From the NCBI RefSeq assembly GCF_000003605.2, contig NW_003123903.1:99846-131233 (forward strand): a stretch of DNA of 31,388 nucleotides. Reading direction: 5' to 3'. The DNA comes from Saccoglossus kowalevskii (Eukaryota; Hemichordata; Enteropneusta; Harrimaniidae). Each line of letters opens with the position of its first letter. The first letter of the stretch is position 1. Position numbers and translations under genes: made by a program. This document shows, in pieces, positions 11,018 to 20,678 of the stretch. Below the pieces are notes generated by a model. The model saw only the letters and a list, made by a program, of their open reading frames with translations, searched no databases and was not told the DNA's origin.

Positions 11018-11157
11018 ATACATGTACACAATCAACATATCATGTACGAATACTGGGGTATAATTACATATTGACCTGCTTTTTAACACTGTCTGTGTAT
11101 GATCAGATACAAAAATATAAATTAAGATCAAAATTCAAACGGTACATGGATGGCTAA
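11018..11157 (+). CDS. Candidate terminal exon C
   Basis: The strongest acceptor of the cluster (gccttttcctcacag ending at 11017) opens 140 bp in the phase needed by exon B, ending at a stop at 11155-11157. The C-terminus is basic (YKLRSKFKRYMDG) after a hydrophobic patch (YILTCFLTLSV). No AATAAA signal lies in the following 100 bases, which argues against a true transcript end. It could be chance, and I recognise no family. Confidence 0.2.
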
Positions 11158-12453
11158 AATTACAAAATCAACATATTGTTCAACATGTCCGGTCATCACA
11201 AATACAATACCAAAGCTGGTATTGTAAACTTCTGCTTTCGTGTATATGGTAACTTAAGTGACCAGAGTACATGAATCTGGTCTTCTTTCTGAGTGTACAT
11301 TTTGCCTCCCACAGTGCAATTCAACAATACATGTGGGGTTACAGTATTTATGGGGATAGAATTCATGAGCTACAGTTCTATTTTAACAGCTAAATACATT
11401 ATTTTCAGAATCTGTCATCTAGTACACAACATTTTCATTTTGTTTTTTATAAAAAAAATCCTTTCAGTAATGAATCCAGGAATCAGATCTATCAAGCTGC
11501 ATCATTATGGCTGTGATTTGGCTTGAAGTATAGCCACTGTATACTATAGGTCAGAACAATTAACGAAGTCGGAAAGTTTCATGTCAGGTTTGACATTTAT
11601 TGAACTATGAAATGGGAAACATCGACATTGGTTTGAAACTACAACAAAAATAATAACAATAACGATAACGAGGATCTCCAGTGTCACATGACACGAAACT
11701 CAAGTTGTGATAGGTCAGTTCTAAACCAATCACTGATCGCGTTAATAACATCATAAGGATATGATATAATATGAATATGAATAATCTAAACATCAAGCTA
11801 TTGCTGCACAGAAATAATACAGCAAATGTAATAATAATTATAGAAAACATTTTGATGTCTAACTAGACAATTCAACTTAATTAACAAACACACCTATGAT
11901 TTGCATCTTGCCCTGACAATCATACGAGTCTGATTATTTGTACCAATTGGCTGCAGGTAAATCTTTTCATGGTGCAAATACTTTAGATTATATTTGGTCA
12001 ATACTGAGCAACATTACCTACCGGTACTTTAGTTATCTACAAAAACATACAAGACACTTACCTGATTAGTGAGAACATCACCATGACAACAGCATCACAT
12101 GAAAGAGAAAAAAAAAGACTTTAAGTTGGATTATAATACAAATTATAGAAAAGAAGATGCAAGTTTTAATGGAAGCAGGTAAATAAATGCTGGAAAAAAC
12201 ATTATGATCATAAAAAACACTAATGTATGCGAGTATACCAATTCAAAATTGTCACTCTGTATCAGAACCAATTCAGTACATGCTGCCACCTATAGTTCAA
12301 TATTGTTCTTTAATACATGTAATATGACTATTAATGCTAATTAAGCATGCAACTCAAAAAACAGACTTAGTTCAGTTGGAAAATAATATTAATATATAAT
12401 CTAGGATAATTTTGACCAGGTGACGACGTGATCAGGTTTAGATGCAATTCTGT
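11158..12453. other. AT-rich non-coding stretch
   Basis: No gene is supported. Isolated splice-like signals occur: an acceptor tgcctcccacag near 11315, a consensus minus-strand donor cag|gtaagtg near 12059 and a donor gcag|gtaaat near 12179. None brackets a frame I trust. The strand of any host transcript is unknown. Confidence 0.45.
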
Positions 12454-12560
12454 GCATATTAATTAGTTAAATTTGCATATTCTCACATAATTGAAATGAC
12501 AAGATACTTATTTTTTGTACACTGCATATTAATTAGCTAATTAACATGCTAATTAAATGA
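12454..12560. repeat. Direct repeat and taatta cluster
   Basis: gcatattaattag occurs at 12454-12466 and again at 12524-12536, 70 bp apart. Further taatta or ctaattaa words follow to about 12555. TAATTA is the classic homeodomain core, so this could be a regulatory cluster, but AT-rich base composition alone raises such words. The local duplication is directly visible. Confidence 0.45.
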
Positions 12561-12614
12561 TAATACAATTATAATATTTCCTCTACTGGAAGAGTATAAA
12601 AGTGCATGTCAGTT

Positions 12615-12664
12615 NNNNNNNNNNNNNNNNNNNNNNNNNNNNNNNNNNNNNNNNNNNNNNNNNN
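12615..12664. other. Assembly gap (50 N)
   Basis: Exactly 50 undetermined bases, probably a fixed-size scaffold gap. Any open frame drawn across it is meaningless. Confidence 0.98.
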
Positions 12665-12977
12665 AATAAGCACATCCACTTCTAAAGCGACAACTGCACT
12701 ATTAATATACAAAGCATATGGCCAATCAGAACAGATTTTCCATGGATTCATGCTAGAGCTTGTTTTTTGTCTGAAGTTTTTCCAAGCTTGACTAAACTTA
12801 AAAAAAACAGCCTAATCAGTTTCTGTGAAAGAGTTTTGGTTTGCAACGATAAGATAAACATACACACTGTGTGATATTCATATTTTATTCATTTTATGTT
12901 TTAAATTGAATATGTAGCTGAGTATAAATGTACGTCTTTTTCAACGGGTCAGCAGGTCATCCTTATGACAAATGTTG

Positions 12978-13119
12978 GGCCATTCCATGAAAAAAAATCA
13001 TACTTTGATCTAGTTTTTAAGACTCTCGTAAACTGTGTAACAACATTACCCCTACATGTGCAACCTATATATATTTGGTTGTTCAGGATTGTCTCATAGT
13101 TGAGTTTGTGCTGTATTCA
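12978..13119. repeat. Diverged sibling of the 30.3-kb module
   Basis: This aligns colinearly with 30310-30442. Shared blocks in order are tactttg, agactc, gtgtaacaa, a ccct/tgtg block, a tatata element, ggttgttc and tgagtttgtg. By eye the identity is roughly two thirds. It lacks the GC-rich outer parts of the other copy. It appears to be a decayed member of the same family. Confidence 0.6.
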
Positions 13120-13486
13120 TCAATCAAAAGACAAACTGAAAAAATTTCCAATATTTGGATGTGCTAATATCTTAGAAATATGAAGGTTCACTTCACATTT
13201 GTAACAAATACTCAACATAACAGTAGCATTATTAGCAGTTTAATCTACATGTGTATTTATAGGTGAATTTTCTGTGTAATAAATCTTATCACAAAAATAT
13301 CTCGTTAAAGGTGTACATGCAGATACATATATCCGTGAGAATTACGTCTAATCACAGGGAAGAGCATTAGGGCCTTTAAATTGCCATTTAATGGCGTATA
13401 TTGATGATAGGATTATCCCAGAGGTAATTCACAGGAATAAATATATTGTCTGAAGACCATTACTGTAGTTCCTGTGATGTCATATA

Positions 13487-13981
13487 ATTAATAATAATAA
13501 TAATAATAAGTATGCACTTATATAGCGCCATATATCCAAAATAAATGTTCATAGGCGCTTTACAAGACAAAAAATAAATAAAAATATTAAATCATGAATA
13601 AAACATTAATAGCAACAACAAAGAAAAACTACTGAGTTTCAAAAGTCTGTTTAAAAAGATGAGTTTTAAGTTTCTTCTTAAAAATGTCAATATTGTCAGA
13701 TAGTTTGATATGTAGAGGTAGTTCATTCCATAAGGCAGGTGCAGCATGGCAGATGGCGCGTTGACCGTAAGATTTAGTATTAATTTTCGGAACGTTCAGG
13801 AGAAAAGATTATTAGTGGAGCGTAGACTGCGGGTAGGTTTGTAAGATGCAAACAGTTCACAAATGTATGATGGTAGGGTGTTGTGAATTGCACGAAAGGC
13901 GATTAACATGATCTTGAAATTAATGCGTTGTTGAACAGGAAGCCAGTGTAAGTTGTAAAGAACTTCAGTGATATGGTCAAA
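13487..13981 (-). mobile_element. CR1/L2-type LINE, 5'-truncated 3' end
   Basis: Read on the minus strand this is the 3' end of a non-LTR retrotransposon. It holds the reverse-transcriptase C-terminal region, then about 120 bases of 3' UTR (ggcgctatataagtgcatac region), then a (TTA)n tail, seen on the plus strand as (taa)n at about 13487-13509. A 3' end made of short tandem repeats is typical of CR1/L2-like LINEs. Protein similarity stops near 13981 with no endonuclease or RT core, so it is a 5'-truncated, dead copy. Confidence 0.85.
13629..13981 (-). pseudogene. LINE reverse transcriptase C-terminus (frameshifted)
   Basis: The first frame (13978 down to 13799, 60 codons) contains the signature LHWLPVQQRINFKIMLIAF followed by AIHNTLPSYI. 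It is typical of the region after the RT catalytic core in CR1/L2/Rex-like LINEs. It hits a stop at 13798-13796. The second frame (13796 down to the stop at 13629) continues the family pattern with KSYGQRAICHAAPALWNELP and ends FKKKLKTHLFK. One net single-base loss (or 2-base gain) near 13797 explains the break. The catalytic motifs are absent, so no activity is expected. Confidence 0.85.
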
Positions 13982-14488
13982 TTAATATCTCTCTCCTGTA
14001 TCTACACGATTTGTTACATTAGTAGGAATATGTATACCATGTAATAAAACCTTTGACATTTATTTGACCTTTGACATTTGTGATCTTTGACATTACTTAC
14101 TTTACATGGTGTGCTAGAAATTCTAAATGTTCAGAGTAATATTACATATTTTTGCAGTGTATCGCACACAATAATAATAACAAATGTTAATATTAGATTA
14201 TAATAGCTTATAAAATCATAGTCTGACCTACTGTGCACATTGGAACAGCTACATCATTTTTAGTGAATTTGACTCAATGTACCTATTAACCGAATCTTAA
14301 TTTAGCTAAAGTGCCAACAATCTCATTGTGAGAATATACTTTAAAATTTTTTAGCGACATCTTCAATTAGCAAAATTACAGATTAGCTACAAAAACATGC
14401 TATGTAAGGAGACATGTTGTAAACTATTTTCACTTTATTTAATTGCACCCTTGATAGGCATGCATTTAAATTTGTATGTGCACAATAG
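13982..14488. other. AT-rich non-coding stretch
   Basis: Directly upstream of the LINE fragment. The words cctttgacatttatttgacc and tttgacatttg form a short local repeat near 14049-14085. Nothing else is recognised. Confidence 0.4.
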
Positions 14489-14561
14489 CAAAGTACGACC
14501 ATCATCAGAAGACGACAACATTGTGGCGGCACCTCAATTACCCCAGTCTGTGATGGAATAG
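14489..14561 (+). other. Candidate terminal exon or small ORF
   Basis: After tatgtgcacaatag, 73 bp read, with one leading base, KVRPSSEDDNIVAAPQLPQS and then VME and a stop at 14559-14561. The composition is typical of disordered protein tails and richer in GC than the flanks. The frame is also open upstream to about 14400, including an ATG at 14460. The acceptor is weak and no family is recognised. Confidence 0.18.
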
Positions 14562-15145
14562 AAACGCTTAAGTCAACTTATGTCTCTTTTCACAATATAA
14601 AGCAGAATAATTTTCCCATATTTTTTTTCAAATATGTTGACCAAGACTTGGTAATGGTAAATGTCTACTGTGTAGTCCAAAATCATGACATAAATAATTA
14701 AAAAAAATATTTTAAAAATCTGCAGATTAAATCACGAGAAAGATTTTCAATTTATTAGTGTGACATAATTAATAATAATAAAAAAAAATTAAAACAAATT
14801 TTTGATTGCAATATAATTCATTGCATTTCTTGGATGAAATTGAATTAACAAAATAGCGGTTGTTACACTATGCTTTAATAAATAACATTTCACACGCATA
14901 TGTACATGCCATATTGGACGCATACTCAAGGTTGAATAATATTTCAAATATGCAAGAAATAATGCTGACAATTTTAAAAATAATTATTATAAAATAGATG
15001 AAATTTTGAGCCAATTAATTCTGCTATTCCGAATCTATACTACTAGGCAAATGATACAATGTGTATACAACTAAATAATCTCCCAAAATACAAGTTACAT
15101 AAGTTGGTGCATAGTCCAAGGGACTGTGGTTGGTGTAATCAACAG

Positions 15146-15216
15146 TGAGGATTTTATAGTGTCTCTGTACGTCAAAAGTGACAGTGTCAGTTTAGTCGAT
15201 AGAGATGAGCTTCAAG
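15146..15216 (+). CDS. Candidate internal exon, about 23 codons
   Basis: An AG at 15144-15145 (gtaatcaacag) precedes 71 bp open in one frame, reading EDFIVSLYVKSDSVSLVDRD and then ELQ. It ends at the donor caag|gtatgt at 15217. The same frame stays open upstream past an alternative AG at 15113-15114, so the 5' boundary is unsure. The composition is convincingly protein-like and the donor is good, but the acceptor is weak. I do not recognise the family. Confidence 0.22.
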
Positions 15217-16086
15217 GTATGTAGAGTGATACTCCCCCACATAGAATAAAAATGACTGCTTTTTTTTATCAAACTACATTAGAAATACCACAAAATATGA
15301 TTGCACATATGGTACAGGTCGAGTTTTAACATAATGAACATAAAAAAACAAATACCGATGATGATGTTAATTATTTATTTTTAAATTGATAACTACAAAT
15401 ATTGCTTTTTCTGCAACATTAAGATAAGGAATACATATGACCTTAAAATGTCAGTTATTCACAAAGTGTCATTTATCCCACCAGATTGTGTTACATCACT
15501 GACAATTGTGCTAGCATGCAGCCTTGACAACAACACACTCGGCATGTCTAAAATACTTTCCAATGTAGAGATTTCCACAAAATTAACATGAATGTAGCTA
15601 GAGTTTTCCTCTTAAAACAACAGACCAAAATAGAAACTCCAAATCCGATACATCACAGACTCCAATATTTGATTGACGGAAATGTAAAAAACAAAACAAA
15701 TAAATTTCAATGTGGTTGCTATGGATACACATACTGGATTTTTACATTTATAGACTTACCATTTTTCGGACAAGAAATAGAAATCCAATCCTAGACAGTA
15801 ATTGCCCATTATTGCAACACCAGGCATCCATAGCGACTAGGCCATTGATGAGTAATTTTTGTGTTTGTAGTACATAAGACGCACAGACAGCGCGATATGT
15901 GATACCTCAAAAGGACTAGATCTTTGGATACATAATATCTGTAAGAGGGTTAGCATGAGTCATTCACGCTGACTCTGCTTGATGGTAAGATGACACTTTA
16001 GACACACCAGCAGCCGCTGTATACCAACTTACATGAATAAGAAGCCAACTTATTTATTTATTTAATTATAAAAACATTAAAAAAGC
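15217..16086. other. AT-rich non-coding stretch
   Basis: No gene is supported. An open frame at 15588-15794 (+) contains ordinary-looking sequence (TKIETPNPIHHRLQYLIDG) after a fair acceptor at about 15621, but it lacks a good donor. Confidence 0.4.
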
Positions 16087-16090
16087 CCCG

Positions 16091-16147
16091 GTTGCCATGG
16101 CAGATGATGAGAAGCAATCAAGACGAAGAGGACAAAAAAAAAAGTGA
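16091..16147 (+). other. RFX-like palindrome overlapping a 16-codon ORF
   Basis: gttgccatggcaga at 16091-16104 matches the RFX X-box GTTRCCATGGYAAC except for its last two bases. The ATG inside it (16097) has a strong Kozak context and starts a 16-codon frame, MADDEKQSRRRGQKKK, with a stop at 16145. The highly charged peptide is partly due to a poly-A run. It could be a true exon start, a translated micro-ORF or chance. Confidence 0.2.
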
Positions 16148-16439
16148 TTTTTCATGCTGCTTTTTTCTTTTTAAGTGAAACCGTATTTGATGATCTGCGA
16201 AATAATCTCACTAATGAATAAATGATTAAGACAGATGAACACTCAATACCATGAATAGAATATTCAGTCTAAACACGTAACAATTCCAGCTCAGTAGCTG
16301 TGCTCAAGCGTGCTGTAATCAAAGTACATTCATTGGATATACAATTTTCTGTCTAACAAGGTGTACAAATCAGTATGTGTAGGTCACACGTAATTAAAGT
16401 TTCCTGTCTGGCTTTTCAATATCTGTTCAAGATGGAGTG

Positions 16440-16453
16440 GCGCCCTCTAGTGG
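16440..16453 (-). promoter_or_regulatory. CTCF-like motif 3 (minus strand)
   Basis: The minus-strand reading ccactagagggcgc matches CCASYAGRKGGCRS at every position. It faces the two plus-strand sites at 10288 and 10334, giving a convergent arrangement about 6.1 kb apart. Function is inferred from motif only. Confidence 0.5.
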
Positions 16454-16613
16454 TAGAATTATACAGTTCAGTTAAGTAAAGGCTGCCCTCTATAGAGCAT
16501 ACTTAAAAAAAGGCCCGTATATATAGACTACTTTCCTGGAAGTCGAAGATACAAGGTTTTGCATGTACGGGCATGTCGTTTTAGGGTTTAACTTAAACTT
16601 GCATGTATGATAT

Positions 16614-16679
16614 TGTGCTTTTGAGTGTACCAATCGACGTCACAAAAACAAAATTCCCTTCTATCGACCATCAGCAAAC
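16614..16679 (+). pseudogene. THAP-like zinc-finger remnant
   Basis: Between stops at 16608-16610 and 16680-16682 one frame reads CAFECTNRRHKNKIPFYRPS. The C-x3-C pair, the following TNRR and the IPFYR-x-P end resemble the N-terminus of THAP domains, which occur in host proteins and P-element-type transposases. The later Cys and His ligands are not found in this frame. A weak echo (VTRIFNHAK) lies downstream in another frame. It is most likely a decayed transposase or THAP gene fragment, and a short chance match cannot be excluded. Confidence 0.35.
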
Positions 16680-16682
16680 TAG

Positions 16683-17338
16683 TGACACGTATTTTCAACC
16701 ATGCCAAAGCAGAAGTATTATTTCACCCCAGGTCTCACTACTTCTGTGAAAGTGGTCTATGCTCTCAATCTTTTCTTTTAATTATTACTAACCATACCCC
16801 AATCGTTTTGGGATGCTTTGACAAAAAACTACATTACTATCATAATGTTTCAAAAGTTTTGTACCATCTCTTAGATATTTTTATACTGAAATTTGTTAAT
16901 TTTGAACCAAAAAAAACATAATTTCCAATTGGCAACATTCTCTTAAACAAAAGTTGGAAAAATTATCCAGCTTTTATTCTGTAAAAAGAAACAAACGTTT
17001 ACTTTGTCATTCAAACACTATTACATAGTTTTCAAAAAGCAACTTTAGTGTATTCAAGTTGTCCTACACACATTCGATAAGCGTAGATACAGATTTTGGC
17101 ACAAAATATAGGTCAAGTATATAAAAAAATAAATAATGTTTAAATCTATGCAGCTTCTCATAATCTTGATCTTAAGTTTAATATTTCATAATATGAATAA
17201 ATTACAAACAACAATACAAACTGCTTTGTTTTGAGAGTTCTGACAATATTTTGTTTACAAACTGCACCCTTAATTTTAATGTTTTGACTGTGAACTACAT
17301 TCAAACAAACTTGTAAATAAGAAGCACAAAAATCAAAA
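16683..17338. other. AT-rich non-coding stretch
   Basis: No gene is supported. An overlapping open frame (16625-16921) covers the THAP-like remnant in another phase and then becomes AT-driven. Nothing else is recognised before the repeat at 17345. Confidence 0.4.
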
Positions 17339-18043
17339 AGAGCTAAACAAGCAGCCTATTGGCTGAGATAGCTCCACTGTTAGCAATGCACATTTCAATT
17401 AAAGAACAGAAGATATCATTAGAAAATGAACATTATGTATACCGGTAGTATCAATGCAATGGGACTTGCGGTTTTAAACAAGAACTCAAAAATATCACTT
17501 TTCACCAAAAATGACAAAAATAATCATCAAAATTAAATAATTGAAGATATCACCATGAAATGAACAAATCTGAGAGAGGTCCACATGTAGTACCTATATA
17601 TGTAATATCAAAGCAATTGGACTTGCGATTTTTAACAAGAAGTCGAAAATATTACTTTTTACCAAAAATGACAAAAATATTCAACAAAATTAGAGAATTA
17701 AAGATATCATTACAAAATGAACAAATCTGAGAGAGTACCACATGTAGTACTTATATATGTAATATCAAAGCAATTGGATTTGCGGTTTTTAACAAGAAGT
17801 TGAAAATATCACTTTTTACCAAAAATTACCAAAATATTCATCAAAATTAGAGAATTGAAGATTTCATCATGAAATGAACAAATCTAAGAGAGGTCTACCC
17901 AAGGTACATATACACCAAATATCAAAGCATCCAGGCTTGTAGTTTTCAAGAAGAAGTCGAAAAAGTAAAACATTGACACCGACAACGACGGACAATCACT
18001 CATATGATAAGCTCCGCTTGACAAAGTCAACAGCAGAGCTAAA
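17339..18043. mobile_element. Interspersed repeat family R1, copy 2 (4 units of 157 bp)
   Basis: Same family and orientation as 9421-9861. Counterparts of the marker aatatcaaag lie at 17447, 17604, 17761 and 17918, exactly 157 bp apart, so this copy holds four tandem units. The 3' end forms an imperfect hairpin, agctccgcttgac/gtcaacagcagagct (about 18010-18040), followed by ctaaaaa. The word agagctaaa occurs at both edges (17339-17347 and 18035-18043) and may be a target duplication or part of the element. No coding capacity is present. A terminal hairpin followed by CTAA superficially recalls Helitron ends, but I cannot confirm a class. Confidence 0.8.
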
Positions 18044-19123
18044 AAGCTCAATATATCCATTGAATTTAACTAGCTGATACAGTGTATCAGTAATCTGTCA
18101 TAAACCATTCTTTTTACCTTAACTTGTCAAAATAAAATGCAAAAGAGATTTTGACATTAATGTCAGCCATTTTGGCTTGAAAAAGAGTGACCTAGGGAGT
18201 CAAAACAATCACATTCTCCAGATTATAAAGATGGCATCCTAGCTGATGTAAATTGCCAAAATGGCTCTCTGCATTAGCGACAACATTGGCATGTCATGTC
18301 AAAGAGAGAGATGATTCGCAAACTGAATTTATTGTCATTTAAAGTATATTAGCTTTTTTTTTTCTTGTGTGGAAATTTGGGTTAGAACTCGCAATATGTA
18401 CTCATTACAAACCCTGACTTGCACAATTAAAAATAGAAATTTAACAATAATTGGAGACTTATGTCCGAATGAATAATTAACAATTTTGAAACAAATCATT
18501 ATGATAGATTTTAGAAGTCATACAACCCCCAAACACCTTTAAAGATCCAAGATCAGAGGCTAGGATTTGGTTATCCAAGTGAATACTATATTCATTTGCT
18601 AGCCACACAGCCCTGTGGCCATTTATACAGCAGGTGATGTTAATGCTAGGCTAGGTCACAGCCAACAGGCAAAGTAAAGACAGTTACTAATTGTTAGCTC
18701 TAAGCTGACAGATGACTACGCCATTTTGATGGATAAACTATTATAAGTTGGATCCCTTCAGGATAGATACGGCAGCATTAATGCAATACCATGAAGAAAA
18801 TAACGAAAGCAATCTTGTATTACTGCTCAAAGTGAGCGATAAAATGTACGAGAATTAGCATTATTCAGAGAACTGAAACCTGATAAATGAGAATCTGTCT
18901 CGCAATTATAAGTAACAAGTCTCATGCGATTACTCAACCAAAAAAACATGTGCTCTTTTGAAGACAGGTTACTTTCCTACAATCAAGAACAAACCGGTTC
19001 TTTAATTACATATTCGCTTTGAATGTATATTTCGATAATGTTATTTGATAATGCATGTTGTTGAGGACATTGGAATATGATTGACAGTAAAGTCAAAATG
19101 TTGCTTTTTAGCACACAAAATAC
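18044..19123. other. AT-rich non-coding stretch
   Basis: No gene is supported. A short palindrome, ctgatac-agt-gtatcag, lies at 18074-18090. The rest is AT-rich with scattered single-copy-looking patches. Confidence 0.45.
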
Positions 19124-19295
19124 TACTGTATATACTACTTTTATTTTCGCTTGGAATAAATTTTCGCTATTTTCGCTAAAGGAATGATTCAGTGAAAATA
19201 AAATCCAGCGAATATACATTTTTTCCTGTATTTTACATTCAGCTCATCAAAAATCAGTGAAAATAAATTCCATACAAAAAACCCCAAAAAGTCTC
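19124..19295 (-). mobile_element. MITE family M1 (ttttcgc ends), partial copy
   Basis: Starts tactgtatatac and has the family hallmark ttttattttcgcttgg and ttttcgctattttcgct. Its body (19168-19290) is the reverse complement of the body of the copy at 22491-22688, including the aatccagcgaatat and catacaaaa blocks. The far terminal repeat is missing and is replaced by a family M2 body. It is non-coding. Confidence 0.75.
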
Positions 19296-19421
19296 CAATT
19301 GAGAGCCAAAAATTCACCATTTTTCATGTGTGTGTATACTTTTCTAATTGAAGCCACATCCTCTCTGTTGCATTGTACCATTTTAATAGAAGCCGCAGCC
19401 TCTCATACAGATTTTACAGTT
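19296..19421. mobile_element. MITE family M2, 5'-truncated copy
   Basis: Closely matches the 3' two thirds of the intact copy at 19625-19803: same order of gaagccacatcctctctgtt, gtaccattttaatagaagcc and the end atacagattttacag. Its own left end is absent and abuts the M1 fragment, giving an M1-M2 composite from 19124 to 19421. Confidence 0.75.
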
Positions 19422-19622
19422 ATTCAAGACCTTTAGGAAACAAATTGTGTGTACAAATTTGAAACAAAAGACATACTAATCTGGGATAAGAAGCGGTTAA
19501 CTCATTACCATAAAACGAGACAGGAAGTCATGCAAAAAATTACATCATTTTCTCCCAGAGTTCCTTGCAATCAACAACTGCATTTGTTTGTTGAGTAACC
19601 ATGAATAGCTGTGCTCATATAG

Positions 19623-19805
19623 TACCGTGAAATCTGTATTAGAAGCCGCATCCCTAATAGAAGTCGCACCCATTTTTTTAAAAAATTGGGAATCAAAAGT
19701 TCATCATTTCTCATATGTGTAGATGCTCTAATAGAAGCCGCATCCTCTCTGTTGTATTGTACCATTTTAATAGAAGCCGCGGCTTCTAATACAGATTTTA
19801 CAGTA
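19623..19805. mobile_element. MITE family M2, intact copy with TA duplication
   Basis: Terminal inverted repeats of 25 bp (ccgtgaaatctgtattagaa... at 19625 and its reverse complement ending at 19803) differ at two positions. They are flanked by TA on both sides (19623-19624 and 19804-19805), as for Tc1/mariner-type insertions. Inside are four copies of a taatagaagccgc word, one per terminal and two subterminal, which could be transposase-binding sites. At 179 bp there is no coding capacity. Confidence 0.8.
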
Positions 19806-19969
19806 ATAAATGAGCAGAATCTCGGGCCAAATTGTAGGCTCGAATTTTAGCATGAAAAAATCAACTTCTGTTGAGAAAATTGATTCACACTATATAATAA
19901 AAACACCATAACCACTTATTGTGCTATCTAAGTAACATATCTTAGAGAGGATATGGTATGTTTTATGAG

Positions 19970-20116
19970 GTTATCACCTGATATCACTTATTCATAGAGG
20001 TGGTTGCTATGAGTGATGTCATAGGTGAGTATCATCACAATCTGATGTTGAGTGAATAGTACATCCCCTGACACTATGAGTACCACCTTTATGAATGAGT
20101 GATATCTTGTGATCAC
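19970..20116. mobile_element. Inverted-repeat element (MITE family M3)
   Basis: Arms of about 35 bp, gatatcacttattcatagag... from 19980 and the reverse complement of ...tatgaatgagtgatatc ending near 20107, match with a few differences and continue weakly outward (gttatcacct versus gtgatcacaa). About 55 bp separate the arms. No clear target duplication is seen. It is non-coding. Confidence 0.65.
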
Positions 20117-20118
20117 AT

Positions 20119-20678
20119 TTGACCAACTGTGAGTTCCCAAAATACAGCAAAATCATAAATTTTATGGGATTATGCTTTTGATGACATGCTATTATGATCT
20201 TAAATCTAAACACGTATGTGCATTTATAGGTATGACTGCCAAATGTTAATAAACAGAAATATTACCCTTCTATCGGTATCTTTCTCTTTATTACAAGTTA
20301 TTGACATTGTACCATTTAAAGTAGGAGGGTCGTCACCTGCGCATGCACGGGAATTGAGTCCCAAGCGACAATAACACACGCTAAAAAGCAAAGGCTCATG
20401 GGTAAAGCTTATTTGTAAACCATGACACGATATGGCCATCTGAGGCATGCATAGGTGACGGCACTTACGCTTTAAGTAATTTTCTGTTATTATAACTGAA
20501 AGCGTTATCGCTGTACAATTTGTTTTTCTACATATATATTGATTATAAATGCATAAACTGATGTGTATTGTGATGTATTTTACTGTATCATATCAGCTAT
20601 TGATCTTTCACATTATACATCACAAGGATAACTGCAGTCATGAGATAAACATTCATTTTTCACCTTTAAATTCAGTTA
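20119..20678. other. Non-coding stretch
   Basis: No gene is supported. On the minus strand a pyrimidine-rich acceptor-like ctttgctttttag (about 20381) and a donor-like gcgcag|gtgacg (about 20336) bracket a 45-base open segment reading CVIVAWDSIPVHAQ. It is too short to call. It is GC-richer than its surroundings, with a gcgcatgc palindrome at about 20338-20346. Confidence 0.35.

Noticed and set aside
12061-12110. Minus-strand exon ending at the consensus donor cag|gtaagtg
   Set aside because: The donor is strong, but no acceptor AG lies between the upstream pyrimidine tract and the donor, so no bounded exon can be drawn.
12569-12791. Open frames spanning the run of N
   Set aside because: They depend on undetermined bases in an assembly gap.
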